From: an uncultured Opitutales bacterium
Lineage (GTDB): Bacteria > Verrucomicrobiota > Verrucomicrobiia > Opitutales > Intestinicryptomonadaceae
Assembly (NCBI GenBank): GCA_900552245.1
Contig: URYY01000006.1
Coordinates: 1 to 34,804, forward strand
DNA length: 34,804 nucleotides
Reading direction: 5' to 3'
Translations under genes and position numbers: made by a program
The notes under the pieces: model-generated
Database searches by the model: none
Seen by the model: the letters and a program-made list of their open reading frames with translations, nothing else
Told to the model about the DNA's origin: nothing
Shown: in pieces, positions 8,484 to 15,449 of the stretch
Layout: every line of letters begins with the position of its first letter
Numbering within the stretch: the stretch's first letter is position 1

Positions 8484-9146
8484 CTACTTCGAAAAATCTT
8501 CCAGCCACTTCGGCAGTTCCACTGCCGCATCTTTTGAGGACTTAACGAGCTTTGCCGCCGTCTCTTTTGCGGATTTTAAATCAGAGACAATCTGGTTGCC
8601 GAGTGCGATAGTTTCGGACGCGGAATCTGTCATTTTTACTTTTTCCAGTATAGGTGCTTTTTTTATCATTTCCTTAGCTTGTTTTGCAAGCGATGGAATT
8701 TTATTTGCTACTTCCACAAGCTTTGAGAATGATTCAGAAAAGGACTCTAGGGCTTTTGCGTATTCCTCTTTTGCGCTGCCTTCAAGTTTGAGCTTCGCAC
8801 TATCTAAAAATGTGTCTGCTCCGCTTTTAGAAAGCAGGGAGTCTATTTTTTTTGTCATTTCACTAACGCTCAATTTTTCCGAAGTCAAAGACTTTGCGAG
8901 AGCCTCGCAGTCTTTTGCAAAATCTTTTTCGCCTATGGCGCTTGCGAGGTTCATGCAGGCCTCCAGATACTTCTGCCTGCTTGCTGCGTAGTCTTTTAAA
9001 ATTGAATCTTGCTTTGCGAGAAAATCAGACGCTTGCGACTGTTCCGCTTCCGCATTGCCCTTGGCGCTTTCAGCACTTTCTGCAGAAAATGCAAGCACTG
9101 ATGCCAGAACTATGCACACGTTTGCGATTATCTTTTTTACACTCAT
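8484..9146 (-). CDS. Secreted alpha-helical protein of unknown function
   Basis: I do not recognise this 220-residue protein. Residues 1-21 form a clear Sec signal peptide (MSVKKIIANVCIVLASVLAFSA, cleavage near FSA-ES). The mature part is almost entirely predicted helix, very rich in Lys, Ala, Ser, Glu and Leu, with heptad-like spacing that suggests helical hairpins or a coiled-coil bundle. The mature part holds two cysteines (in EACMNL and AKDCEAL), about 16 residues apart, which could form a disulfide. No lipobox is seen. The gene runs opposite to its neighbours, has no SD, and ends at the shared terminator 8443-8474. An envelope or periplasmic role is all that can be inferred. The plus-strand open frame at 8401-8991 is its antisense shadow. 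Confidence 0.75.
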   Translation of the reverse strand: MSVKKIIANVCIVLASVLAFSAESAESAKGNAEAEQSQASDFLAKQDSILKDYAASRQKYLEACMNLASAIGEKDFAKDCEALAKSLTSEKLSVSEMTKKIDSLLSKSGADTFLDSAKLKLEGSAKEEYAKALESFSESFSKLVEVANKIPSLAKQAKEMIKKAPILEKVKMTDSASETIALGNQIVSDLKSAKETAAKLVKSSKDAAVELPKWLEDFSK

Positions 9147-9261
9147 GTCAAATTAGTAAATTAAAAACCCCATTGCTTACTTATATGCATAGAGATTAAA
9201 CTCTCATAGTCAAGTAGAGATATTTATCGCTTATTTTAACATCTAGCCAAGCCAAAAAGGC

Positions 9262-9287
9262 TTGCAAAAAATTTTTAAGTTTAGAAT
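9262..9287 (+). promoter_or_regulatory. Probable promoter of fabG
   Basis: TTGCAA (9262-9267), a 14-bp A/T-rich spacer and TAGAAT (9282-9287) mirror the mrp promoter. Transcription would start about 6 nt before the ATG at 9300. A 6-bp inverted repeat CAAGCC-aaaaa-GGCTTG (9248-9264) overlaps the -35 box and might be a small operator. Confidence 0.5.
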
Positions 9288-9299
9288 ATCTCACGGTAT

Positions 9300-10046
9300 A
9301 TGAATTTAACATTCTCAAACAGAGTTGCCTTTGTAAGCGGCGCCGGGCGCGGCATAGGTAGGGAAATTGCATTAGAGCTTGCCCAGGAAGGGTGCAAAGT
9401 TATTTGCGCGAGTAAAAACCTCTCTTCCTGTGGAGCTGTCGCCAAGGAAATTCAAGATATGGGTCTTGAAGCTGAGGCTTTTGCACTGGACGTATCTAAG
9501 CCAGAAGATGTGAAGCGCGTTGCCGACGAAGTTCTTAAGAAGTACGGCAGGGTTGATATTATAGTAAACAACGCCGGTATCACTCGCGACAATTTGATGC
9601 TCAGAATGTCTGACGAGGAGTGGAATGACGTTATCTCAACAAATTTAAATTCCGCATTCTTTGTCGTCAGGGCCTTCTTAAAGTCAATGATGGGCGGCCG
9701 TTGGGGCAGAATCATAAACATATCGTCAGTTACGGGCATAATGGGCAATGCAGGGCAGGCAAATTACGCGGCGGCAAAGGCCGGCTTAATAGGCTATACA
9801 AAGACTCTCGCCCGCGAGCTAGCCTCCAGAAACATAACGGTAAATGCTGTTGCGCCGGGCTTTATTCAGACGGATATGACTGCAAAGCTGCCGGAGGCAA
9901 TAGTTGAAAAGGCGAAGGAATTTATACCGCTTAAGCGCTTTGGCTCTCCAAAGGATATTGCCGGAGTTTGCACATATCTGGCTTCTGAAGAGGGTGGGTA
10001 CATAACCGGTCAGGTCATTTCCGTAAACGGCGGAATGTGCATGTAG
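9300..10046 (+). CDS. fabG: 3-oxoacyl-[acyl-carrier-protein] reductase
   Basis: This NADPH-dependent short-chain dehydrogenase reduces 3-oxoacyl-ACP in fatty acid elongation. Its 248 residues match FabG. The Rossmann motif is GAGRGIG (14-20); NNAG is at 90-93; catalytic residues are S143 (ISSVTG), Y156 and K160 (QANYAAAKAG), with N115 completing the tetrad. MGNAGQANYAAAKAG and the C-terminal TGQVISVNGGM are typical of FabG proper rather than generic SDRs. The ATG has no SD; the promoter lies directly upstream. Other fab genes (acpP, fabD, fabF) are not adjacent, since a terminator follows at 10072. The start is fixed because no in-frame ATG lies upstream and the Rossmann strand begins within nine residues. 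Confidence 0.93.
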   Translation: MNLTFSNRVAFVSGAGRGIGREIALELAQEGCKVICASKNLSSCGAVAKEIQDMGLEAEAFALDVSKPEDVKRVADEVLKKYGRVDIIVNNAGITRDNLMLRMSDEEWNDVISTNLNSAFFVVRAFLKSMMGGRWGRIINISSVTGIMGNAGQANYAAAKAGLIGYTKTLARELASRNITVNAVAPGFIQTDMTAKLPEAIVEKAKEFIPLKRFGSPKDIAGVCTYLASEEGGYITGQVISVNGGMCM

Positions 10047-10071
10047 AGCTTGTATTAGGCTTTATTTCTCG

Positions 10072-10107
10072 GAGCCGGCGCAAAGAGTGCGCGCGGCTCT
10101 TTTTATT
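10072..10107 (+). terminator. Rho-independent terminator after fabG
   Basis: GAGCCGGCGC (10072-10081) pairs with GCGC-(G)-CGGCTC ending at 10099, with one bulged base and a 7-nt loop, followed by a T-rich tail. Confidence 0.85.
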
Positions 10108-10243
10108 TTATATTTGCCGCTTTGCTTTTACTTTGTGGAATCTGACTTATTAGAGGTCTTGTTTCGCTAAGACAAAGCGGGAAGGTTTAAAGCTTTTAAA
10201 AGACGCCTTGAATTTTTTAAAAAAGAGTTTAGCTTCTGAGGCT

Positions 10244-10693
10244 ATGATTAAGGCAAAACTTAGCGACGCAAAAAAATACGCGGCTTTACATCCGGAATTT
10301 GCAATGTGCTTTGAAACTCTCTCTGAAATTTCAAAAGACTTTAAGTGCGGCGAGATTAAAAGAGGCGATGTGCGCTTTCTCTGCCAAGAGTATCTCACAA
10401 AAGATGCCTCTGAAAAGAAGCTTGAGGTTCACAGAAAATTTATAGACATACAGTTCTTAGTTTCAGGCACTGAGAAAATCTTTTTTGGCGACATTGCAGA
10501 CTTTCCTGTGAAAGTTCCGTACGATGCAGAAAAAGACGCGGAATTTTTAAGCGGCTCACCCATTGATTCCACAACTTTAAAAGCCGGCGACTTTGCCGTG
10601 TTCTTTCCGGAAGATGCGCACAAGGCCGGTTGCAAGGCGGAAGATCTTGCAAGCGATGTCAAGAAAGTAGTTGTCAAAGTTCCGCTAAGTTAA
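10244..10693 (+). CDS. YhcH/YjgK/YiaL family cupin-like protein
   Basis: This is a DUF386-family beta-sandwich protein of 149 residues. The family includes the EbgC beta subunit, YiaL and YhcH, tied to sugar and sialic acid metabolism, some of them with metal-dependent sugar isomerase or anomerase activity. Visible hallmarks are KKLEVHRKFIDIQFLVSG (conserved EVHxxFIDIQ), then GDFAVFFPEDAHKAGC and VKKVVVKV, which supply the His/Glu metal ligands. I start at the ATG at 10244 because family members begin with M-I-x-x-L-S-D; the frame stays open to a TTG at 10208. A weak GAGG precedes it. Its neighbours are unrelated, so the sugar it handles cannot be inferred from context. Confidence 0.85.
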   Translation: MIKAKLSDAKKYAALHPEFAMCFETLSEISKDFKCGEIKRGDVRFLCQEYLTKDASEKKLEVHRKFIDIQFLVSGTEKIFFGDIADFPVKVPYDAEKDAEFLSGSPIDSTTLKAGDFAVFFPEDAHKAGCKAEDLASDVKKVVVKVPLS

Positions 10694-10883
10694 GTTGCGC
10701 TACTTTCGCTAATTTTTTGCGTTAGGGCTTTGCTTGGCTATATTATTTTACTACGGCGTTAGGGGTTTAGACCTTGACACTCGCATTTACTCTCGCGTTC
10801 TAGGCCTAAAGGGGATTGTATTTTTGCGCTTTGCAAGTGCCTGCAGTTATTTTTAGGCAAGTTTAAATTTTTAAATAAAATGT

Positions 10884-10912
10884 TTGACAAGTTAGCTTAA
10901 ACTAACTTTTAT
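10884..10912 (+). promoter_or_regulatory. Promoter of the iron operon with embedded DtxR-type operator
   Basis: TTGACA at 10884-10889 and TTTTAT at 10907-10912 are 17 bp apart. The spacer is almost wholly a palindrome: AAGTTAG (10889-10895) and CTAACTT (10902-10908) around CTTAAA. The GTTAG/CTAAC arms resemble DtxR/IdeR/MntR boxes, whose core is TTAGGTTA...TAACCTAA. A repressor bound here would cover both hexamers, so autoregulation by the encoded DtxR protein is likely. The predicted transcript start (about 10919) falls after the first ATG at 10911, which argues for the ATG at 10932 as the true start. Confidence 0.6.
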
Positions 10913-10931
10913 GTTTCGCGTTTTATTTTTT

Positions 10932-11603
10932 ATGGCAAAGGAAAAACAGTCGCTATCGGAAAACCTCGAAGATTACCTCGAGACAATCTCAAGCTTGTCA
11001 AAGAAGGACGGCTATGTGCGCCCGAGCGATATTGCCAAGAAAATGAAAGTTAAGCGCCCCTCAGTGACTTCCGCCTTAAATTCCCTGTCGGAGAAGGGCT
11101 TGGTTGAGTACGAGAAGTACAAGCCTGTTGTTCTTACAAAGGAGGGGCAGAGGCACGCAAGCGGCATACAAAAAAAACACGAGCTTTTGAGGGAGTTTTT
11201 CACAAAGATTCTCGGAGTTGATGCAACTGAGGCGGATTTGACCGCCTGTAAAATGGAGCACGCTTTGGCAGACGGCATAATGCACAAATTGACGCGCTTT
11301 ATAAAAGGTCTTGCAAATCCTTGCGCATCGTGCCCGAACGCAAATACTGGCGAGTGCGGGAATTGCTGCAAGGGGGCGGCGAGCCTTGCTGATTTAAAGA
11401 AGGGCGAGGCGGGGCTTATCCTTTGCATAGATAAATCTTTGGGAGATTTGGCTTGCTACGCGGGCATGGGGCTTGTGATAGGAAGCCGCGTTGAGATTTT
11501 GAGAATTGCACCGCTTGGCGACCCTGTTGTAGTCGGTGTTATGGGCACTGAAATATCGCTCAGAAAATCGCAGCTGAGCGCGATTAGGGTCAAGAGGCTT
11601 TAA
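10932..11603 (+). CDS. DtxR-family metal-dependent repressor fused to FeoA domain
   Basis: This 223-residue protein is a likely Fe(II)-responsive repressor of its own operon. Residues 7-70 form a winged helix (SENLEDYLETI, then recognition region KRPSVTSALNSL); 71-128 form the dimerisation domain. Metal-site residues are D14 (LEDYL; Asp as in MntR where DtxR has Met), C106, E109 and H110 (CKMEH, as in DtxR). Next comes a cysteine-rich linker, C131-x2-C134-x7-C142-x2-C145-C146. Residues 155-223 are an SH3-like FeoA domain (LGDPVVVGVMGTEISLRKSQLSAIRV). The gene lies 23 nt before feoB, and no separate feoA exists, so this domain may also serve FeoB. No SD. The start is chosen from the predicted promoter; 10911 is the alternative. 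Confidence 0.9.
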   Translation: MAKEKQSLSENLEDYLETISSLSKKDGYVRPSDIAKKMKVKRPSVTSALNSLSEKGLVEYEKYKPVVLTKEGQRHASGIQKKHELLREFFTKILGVDATEADLTACKMEHALADGIMHKLTRFIKGLANPCASCPNANTGECGNCCKGAASLADLKKGEAGLILCIDKSLGDLACYAGMGLVIGSRVEILRIAPLGDPVVVGVMGTEISLRKSQLSAIRVKRL

Positions 11604-11626
11604 TTTTTTTTAATCTAAAGTTAGGT

Positions 11627-13768
11627 ATGGCTAACACAAGGGAAAGTTTAAAAGTATTGCTTGTCGGGAATCCGAACTGCGGCAAGAGCACTCTATTTAA
11701 CTCGCTTTGCGGCGGCGACGCCAAAGTTGGAAATTACACAGGTGTGACAGTAGAGCGCAAGTCGGGGCAATTTAGCTACGCGGGCGTGACAGTGATAGTG
11801 GAGGATCTTCCCGGACTTTACAGCCTGACTCCATCTTCCGAGGAGGAGGCTATTGTCCGCGACATTCTGGGAGCCGGAGATTACGATTTAATTTTAAATG
11901 TTCTGGATTCGTCAAACATCGAGAGGAATCTGTTTTTAACTTTGCAGCTTTCCGAGATGGGTCTGCCAATGGCCGTCGTTTTAAATATGACAGACGAGCT
12001 CGAAAAAAACGGAGAGCAAGTGGACGTAAAAAAGTTTGAGGAGATTTTAAATATACCGGCCTTTAGAAGCATCGCCCACAACAGAATTTCCACAAGCGCT
12101 TTGAAAGATTTTATACTGCGCGCGTCGGCCCGCGATATAAAGCCGGCGTTTATTTGGCAGAACTTTAAGGATTATCCGCTATACAGGGAAATCTCAGAGC
12201 TTTCGCATTTGATAAAGAGCAACCTTCCAGACGACTCCGCATCTTGGTCGCGCTGGTTTGCCATTATGGCAATAGAGGGCGACAGGCAAATCTGCGAGGT
12301 TCTAGAAAAAAAATCTAAGGCGCTCTCGCGTATAGTTAGCGACACTCGCGCGGACATAGAGAAGAATTATTCGGAGACCCCCGCAAACTTAATCGCCGCT
12401 GCGCGCTTTTCGCTGGCGTCTAAGATTGCAAAGAGCTGCCTTGTCAAGATGCGCGACGTTGCTTCGCAAAAATCCGGATACCTTCTCGATAAGATTTTCC
12501 TAAACCGCTATCTGGGGCTGCCAATATTTCTACTTATGATGTTTCTGACCTTCCAGATTGTGTTTACTCTGGGAGATCCGCTTATGTCTATGATGGAGGA
12601 TTTCTTCTCTTACATAGCAGGCGCGCTAGATTCAACTTGGAGCGGTGATGGCGCTTTTAAGCGGCTTGTGATAGAGGGCATAATAGGAGGTGTAGGCGGA
12701 GTTTTGGTGTTTTTGCCGAACATATTGCTTTTATTTTTAATACTCTCAATTTTGGAAGACTCAGGCTACATGGCAAGGGCGGCTTTTTTGTGCGATAAGC
12801 TCATGCGCAAATTCGGTCTAAGCGGTGCAAGCCTAATTCCCATGCTCGTTGGCTTTGGCTGTTCCGTTCCCGCAATAATGGCAACCCGCGCTTTAAAATC
12901 GAGGCGCGAGCGCTTGGCGAGCATAATGGTATTGCCGCTGTTTAGCTGCGGAGCAAGGCTGCCTGTGTATCTGCTTTTAATCCCGACTTTCTTTGCGGCA
13001 AAGTATTCCGGCTTTATCATGTTTGGGCTATACTTATTCGGGATTGCCCTTGCGCTTTTGTTTGCAAAAATTTTGCGAGCCAGCGTCTTTAAGGGCGGCG
13101 AATCGGGGCTTGTGCTCGAGCTTCCTAAATATAGGCTGCCGCGCTTGAAGAATACGCTACTTCAGATTTGGGATAGGGCTATAGCTTTCTTAAAGCGCGC
13201 GGGCACCCTGATATTGGGCGCGTCCGTATTGCTTTGGATGGCGTCAAATTATCCCGTAAATAGCGAGATATCAGAGGGCTTTGCCCAGAAAATAGCCGAA
13301 GTTCAGAAGTCGAATTTGCCAGAGAGTGAAAAGCTTGAGAATATAGAAAAGCTCAGGTCTGAAGAGATTGTAGCAAACTTTGAGTATACTTTAAGCGGGC
13401 GCTTTGGCAATTTTCTAGAGCCCGTGCTAAAGCCCATAGGTTTTGACAAAAAGATTTCGAGTGCACTCATAGGTGCCCTCGCCGCCAAAGAGGTCTTTGT
13501 ATCTCAACTTGGAATTGTTTACGGAGAGGGCGATGCGGACGAGTCTGATACCTCAAGCTTGCGCGCAAAAATCGCCAAAGACTACACTCCGCTTCAGGGG
13601 CTTAGCATATTGCTCTTTGTTCTTATAAGTATGCCATGCATTGCTACAATAGCAACTTCTTACAACGAAACTCGCTCAAAGCTCTTTGCATTTGCGCAGG
13701 TAGCGGGGCTAACCGGGCTTGCTTACGCAATATGCTTTGTCGTCTATCAAGTTGGTCTTAGACTTTAA
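11627..13768 (+). CDS. feoB: Ferrous iron transporter FeoB
   Basis: This inner-membrane Fe(II) importer has a cytoplasmic GTPase domain. It is 713 residues. The G domain shows G1 GNPNCGKS (14-21), G3 DLPG (60-63) and G4 NMTD (120-123), followed by a helical GDI-like segment (about 170-270). The membrane part carries both gate motifs, GFGCSVPAIMATRALKSRRERL and LFSCGARLPVYLLL with the pore cysteines, and the later AAKEVFVSQLGIVYG and MPCIATIATSYNETRS. The C-terminus ends in a membrane span (VYQVGLRL) without a FeoC-like tail. The start has a short-spaced AAAGTTAGG. It follows the DtxR-FeoA gene after 23 nt and is surely co-transcribed; no clear terminator follows. Confidence 0.97.
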   Translation: MANTRESLKVLLVGNPNCGKSTLFNSLCGGDAKVGNYTGVTVERKSGQFSYAGVTVIVEDLPGLYSLTPSSEEEAIVRDILGAGDYDLILNVLDSSNIERNLFLTLQLSEMGLPMAVVLNMTDELEKNGEQVDVKKFEEILNIPAFRSIAHNRISTSALKDFILRASARDIKPAFIWQNFKDYPLYREISELSHLIKSNLPDDSASWSRWFAIMAIEGDRQICEVLEKKSKALSRIVSDTRADIEKNYSETPANLIAAARFSLASKIAKSCLVKMRDVASQKSGYLLDKIFLNRYLGLPIFLLMMFLTFQIVFTLGDPLMSMMEDFFSYIAGALDSTWSGDGAFKRLVIEGIIGGVGGVLVFLPNILLLFLILSILEDSGYMARAAFLCDKLMRKFGLSGASLIPMLVGFGCSVPAIMATRALKSRRERLASIMVLPLFSCGARLPVYLLLIPTFFAAKYSGFIMFGLYLFGIALALLFAKILRASVFKGGESGLVLELPKYRLPRLKNTLLQIWDRAIAFLKRAGTLILGASVLLWMASNYPVNSEISEGFAQKIAEVQKSNLPESEKLENIEKLRSEEIVANFEYTLSGRFGNFLEPVLKPIGFDKKISSALIGALAAKEVFVSQLGIVYGEGDADESDTSSLRAKIAKDYTPLQGLSILLFVLISMPCIATIATSYNETRSKLFAFAQVAGLTGLAYAICFVVYQVGLRL

Positions 13769-13808
13769 GTCTGAAAAGCCTTGTAGAAATTTTAAGCACA
13801 TGTTAGCA

Positions 13809-13847
13809 TTCCAATACTTAATTGCATTGTAGCTTTAAGTATTGGAA
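13809..13847 (+). repeat. Perfect 13-bp inverted repeat covering the SD of the next gene
   Basis: TTCCAATACTTAA (13809-13821) and TTAAGTATTGGAA (13835-13847) are exact reverse complements around a 13-nt loop. The right arm includes the first GGAA of the SD GGAAGGA (13844-13850) for the ATG at 13855. No T-tract follows, so it is not an ordinary terminator. It could be an RNA hairpin that masks the ribosome binding site, or a binding site for a dimeric regulator. Confidence 0.9.
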
Positions 13848-13854
13848 GGAATAT

Positions 13855-15042
13855 ATGAAAAAAAGTTTTTCTATAGTTGCGCTTTTAACTGCCGCATTTT
13901 TGCTTTGCGCCGATAATTTGCCGGGTTCTATTTGGAAGTTGCCCGCGCCTTTTTGCGACTTCGATAAAGATGGTGATAACGTGCTAAGTGGAGGCGAGAT
14001 TGCCGAGGAAAATTTGCGCTTTGACTTAAATAAAGACGGTTTTATCGTTCCTAGCGAAGTGCTTTTTTTGCAGGCAAAAGAGAGTTTTGAAAAGCAGTTT
14101 TCGGATTACGAGAGCCCTCTGTTAAAGCCCGTTAAAGTTGATACAGGCGCGGGAAAAAAACAGTATAAGAACGCAATTCTAATAAGCATAGACGGCTTGG
14201 ATAGAAAAGTCTTTATGGAGCTTTTGCAGAGCAATCAGCTTCCAAACATAAAGAGGCTTGCAACGCAAAATAATTCAGAGCCCGTATTCTTAAATTCTCA
14301 GATAATCGACCACCAGACGGAGACAAAGCCGGGCCATGCGGCAATGTTAACCGGAGTCGGCCCAGAGGTAAATTTTGTGCTTTCAAATTCTCAGTTCCAG
14401 CCCATACCCAAGGGACTTACCATACACGAGAGGCTTGAGGATAATTTGGGAGAGGAAAATATATACACAATATTTGTCTCTTCAAAGGCTGAAAATGTGG
14501 GGGCAAAAAATGCCGAGGAATTGGGAAATCGCGAGGTTGACGGAATCCCAATCGTGGGGGCTCCATACTGCAATGCAAAGAAAAGCATCGACTATTTTAG
14601 CGCGGAAGATAGACCAACTGTCCTGGCAAAGAGGGAATTTATTGAAGCCTTAAACAGCGTTCCAAATAAGCCTTTCTTTGGCTTCTTGCACTTCAGAAAT
14701 CCCGACAAGGCCGGGCATTCCTACGGCAGGGAATCAAAGTCTTTCAGAAAAAAAACCATAGAAGTTGACAGCGCTATTGGCGATATTTTAGACGAGCTAA
14801 AGTCGCTTGGAGCCGACAAAGATACGCGCATCTTTGTAACCGCAGACCACGGCTTTGTTCCGAAAGCTAGAAACCACTTCTTTGCCCCCTGGATATTTCT
14901 GGCATCTAATGACCCTTCAATTTGCAAGGAGGGCAGAGAGTCTATTGTAAATTACGATGTGTCGGCAACGATAATAGCCGGCTTTGGCATAGACATAAGC
15001 AAATTGAGACCAAAGCTTAGAGGTGTTGATTTGTCGGAGTAA
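13855..15042 (+). CDS. Exported alkaline-phosphatase-superfamily phosphodiesterase with EF-hands
   Basis: This secreted 395-residue protein has a signal peptide (1-19, KKSFSIVALLTAAFLLCA). Two EF-hand calcium loops follow: D37-K-D39-G-D41 to E48, and D57-L-N59-K-D61 to E68. The rest matches the type I phosphodiesterase/nucleotide pyrophosphatase fold: D113 in ILISIDGLD, the nucleophile region T155/T157 with H161 (TETKPGHAAMLTG), D284 and H288 (NPDKAGHSYG), D331 and H332 (TADHGF), and a late His in NHFFAPWIF. These supply two metal sites. The substrate is unknown: nucleotides, phosphodiesters or, less likely, sulfate esters. Start chosen for GGAAGGA at 13844-13850, although it lies in a hairpin arm. 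It stands alone, closed by a terminator at 15060. Confidence 0.85.
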   Translation: MKKSFSIVALLTAAFLLCADNLPGSIWKLPAPFCDFDKDGDNVLSGGEIAEENLRFDLNKDGFIVPSEVLFLQAKESFEKQFSDYESPLLKPVKVDTGAGKKQYKNAILISIDGLDRKVFMELLQSNQLPNIKRLATQNNSEPVFLNSQIIDHQTETKPGHAAMLTGVGPEVNFVLSNSQFQPIPKGLTIHERLEDNLGEENIYTIFVSSKAENVGAKNAEELGNREVDGIPIVGAPYCNAKKSIDYFSAEDRPTVLAKREFIEALNSVPNKPFFGFLHFRNPDKAGHSYGRESKSFRKKTIEVDSAIGDILDELKSLGADKDTRIFVTADHGFVPKARNHFFAPWIFLASNDPSICKEGRESIVNYDVSATIIAGFGIDISKLRPKLRGVDLSE

Positions 15043-15059
15043 AATACGTTTAAATGTAC

Positions 15060-15092
15060 GGGCGGAACTTTATTTCTCCGCCCATTTTTTTC
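15060..15092 (+). terminator. Rho-independent terminator after the phosphodiesterase gene
   Basis: GGGCGGA (15060-15066) pairs with TCCGCCC (15077-15083) over a 10-nt loop, followed by A and seven Ts. Confidence 0.9.
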
Positions 15093-15357
15093 TCTTGCCT
15101 ATTTTTCACTCAGGCTAAAGTCGGGGCGGCGTTCTGTGAAATTTCGCTCGCAACTTCTCGTCTTTTAGATTGATTATCTTTGCAGACAAACACTTTCTCG
15201 GCGCTAACTAGATAGTTGTTGCCAGTATGTTGGCATTTCTCTTTAGAGAGCTATCACTCCGCAATTTGCGATAAGATACTTATCTATTTTGTAAGTGTAG
15301 AAAATAGTGAAGCTTAAAAATGACAAACTCCAAGGGGAGGATTTTCTTTATTTGCCT
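15093..15357. other. Intergenic region without recognisable genes
   Basis: Between the two converging terminators there is no open frame with coding character, no tRNA-like cloverleaf and no strong repeat that I can see. It may be decayed sequence, in keeping with the broken gene next to it. Confidence 0.45.
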
Positions 15358-15390
15358 CAAAAAAACAAGCTTTGCCAAAATGGCAAAGCC
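15358..15390 (-). terminator. Minus-strand terminator of the decayed arabinofuranosidase gene
   Basis: GCTTTGCCA (15369-15377) pairs with TGGCAAAGC (15381-15389) across AAA. On the plus strand it is preceded by an A-run (15358-15365), which becomes the T-tract of a minus-strand transcript. It lies about 60 nt beyond the ancestral stop codon at 15450. Confidence 0.85.
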
Positions 15391-15449
15391 TGCTTATTGA
15401 ATCTGGTTTTAAAATCGTTTGCCCGCGAATTTTACTTCGCGCGCAAACT

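Noticed and set aside
8401..8991. 196-codon plus-strand frame opposite the secreted helical protein
   Set aside because: It is the antisense of a gene with a clear signal peptide; its Ser/Phe-rich content mirrors Lys/Glu/Ala codons of the true gene.
13809..13847. Inverted repeat read as the terminator of feoB
   Set aside because: No T-tract follows the right arm on the plus strand, and it abuts the SD of the next gene, so a regulatory role fits better.
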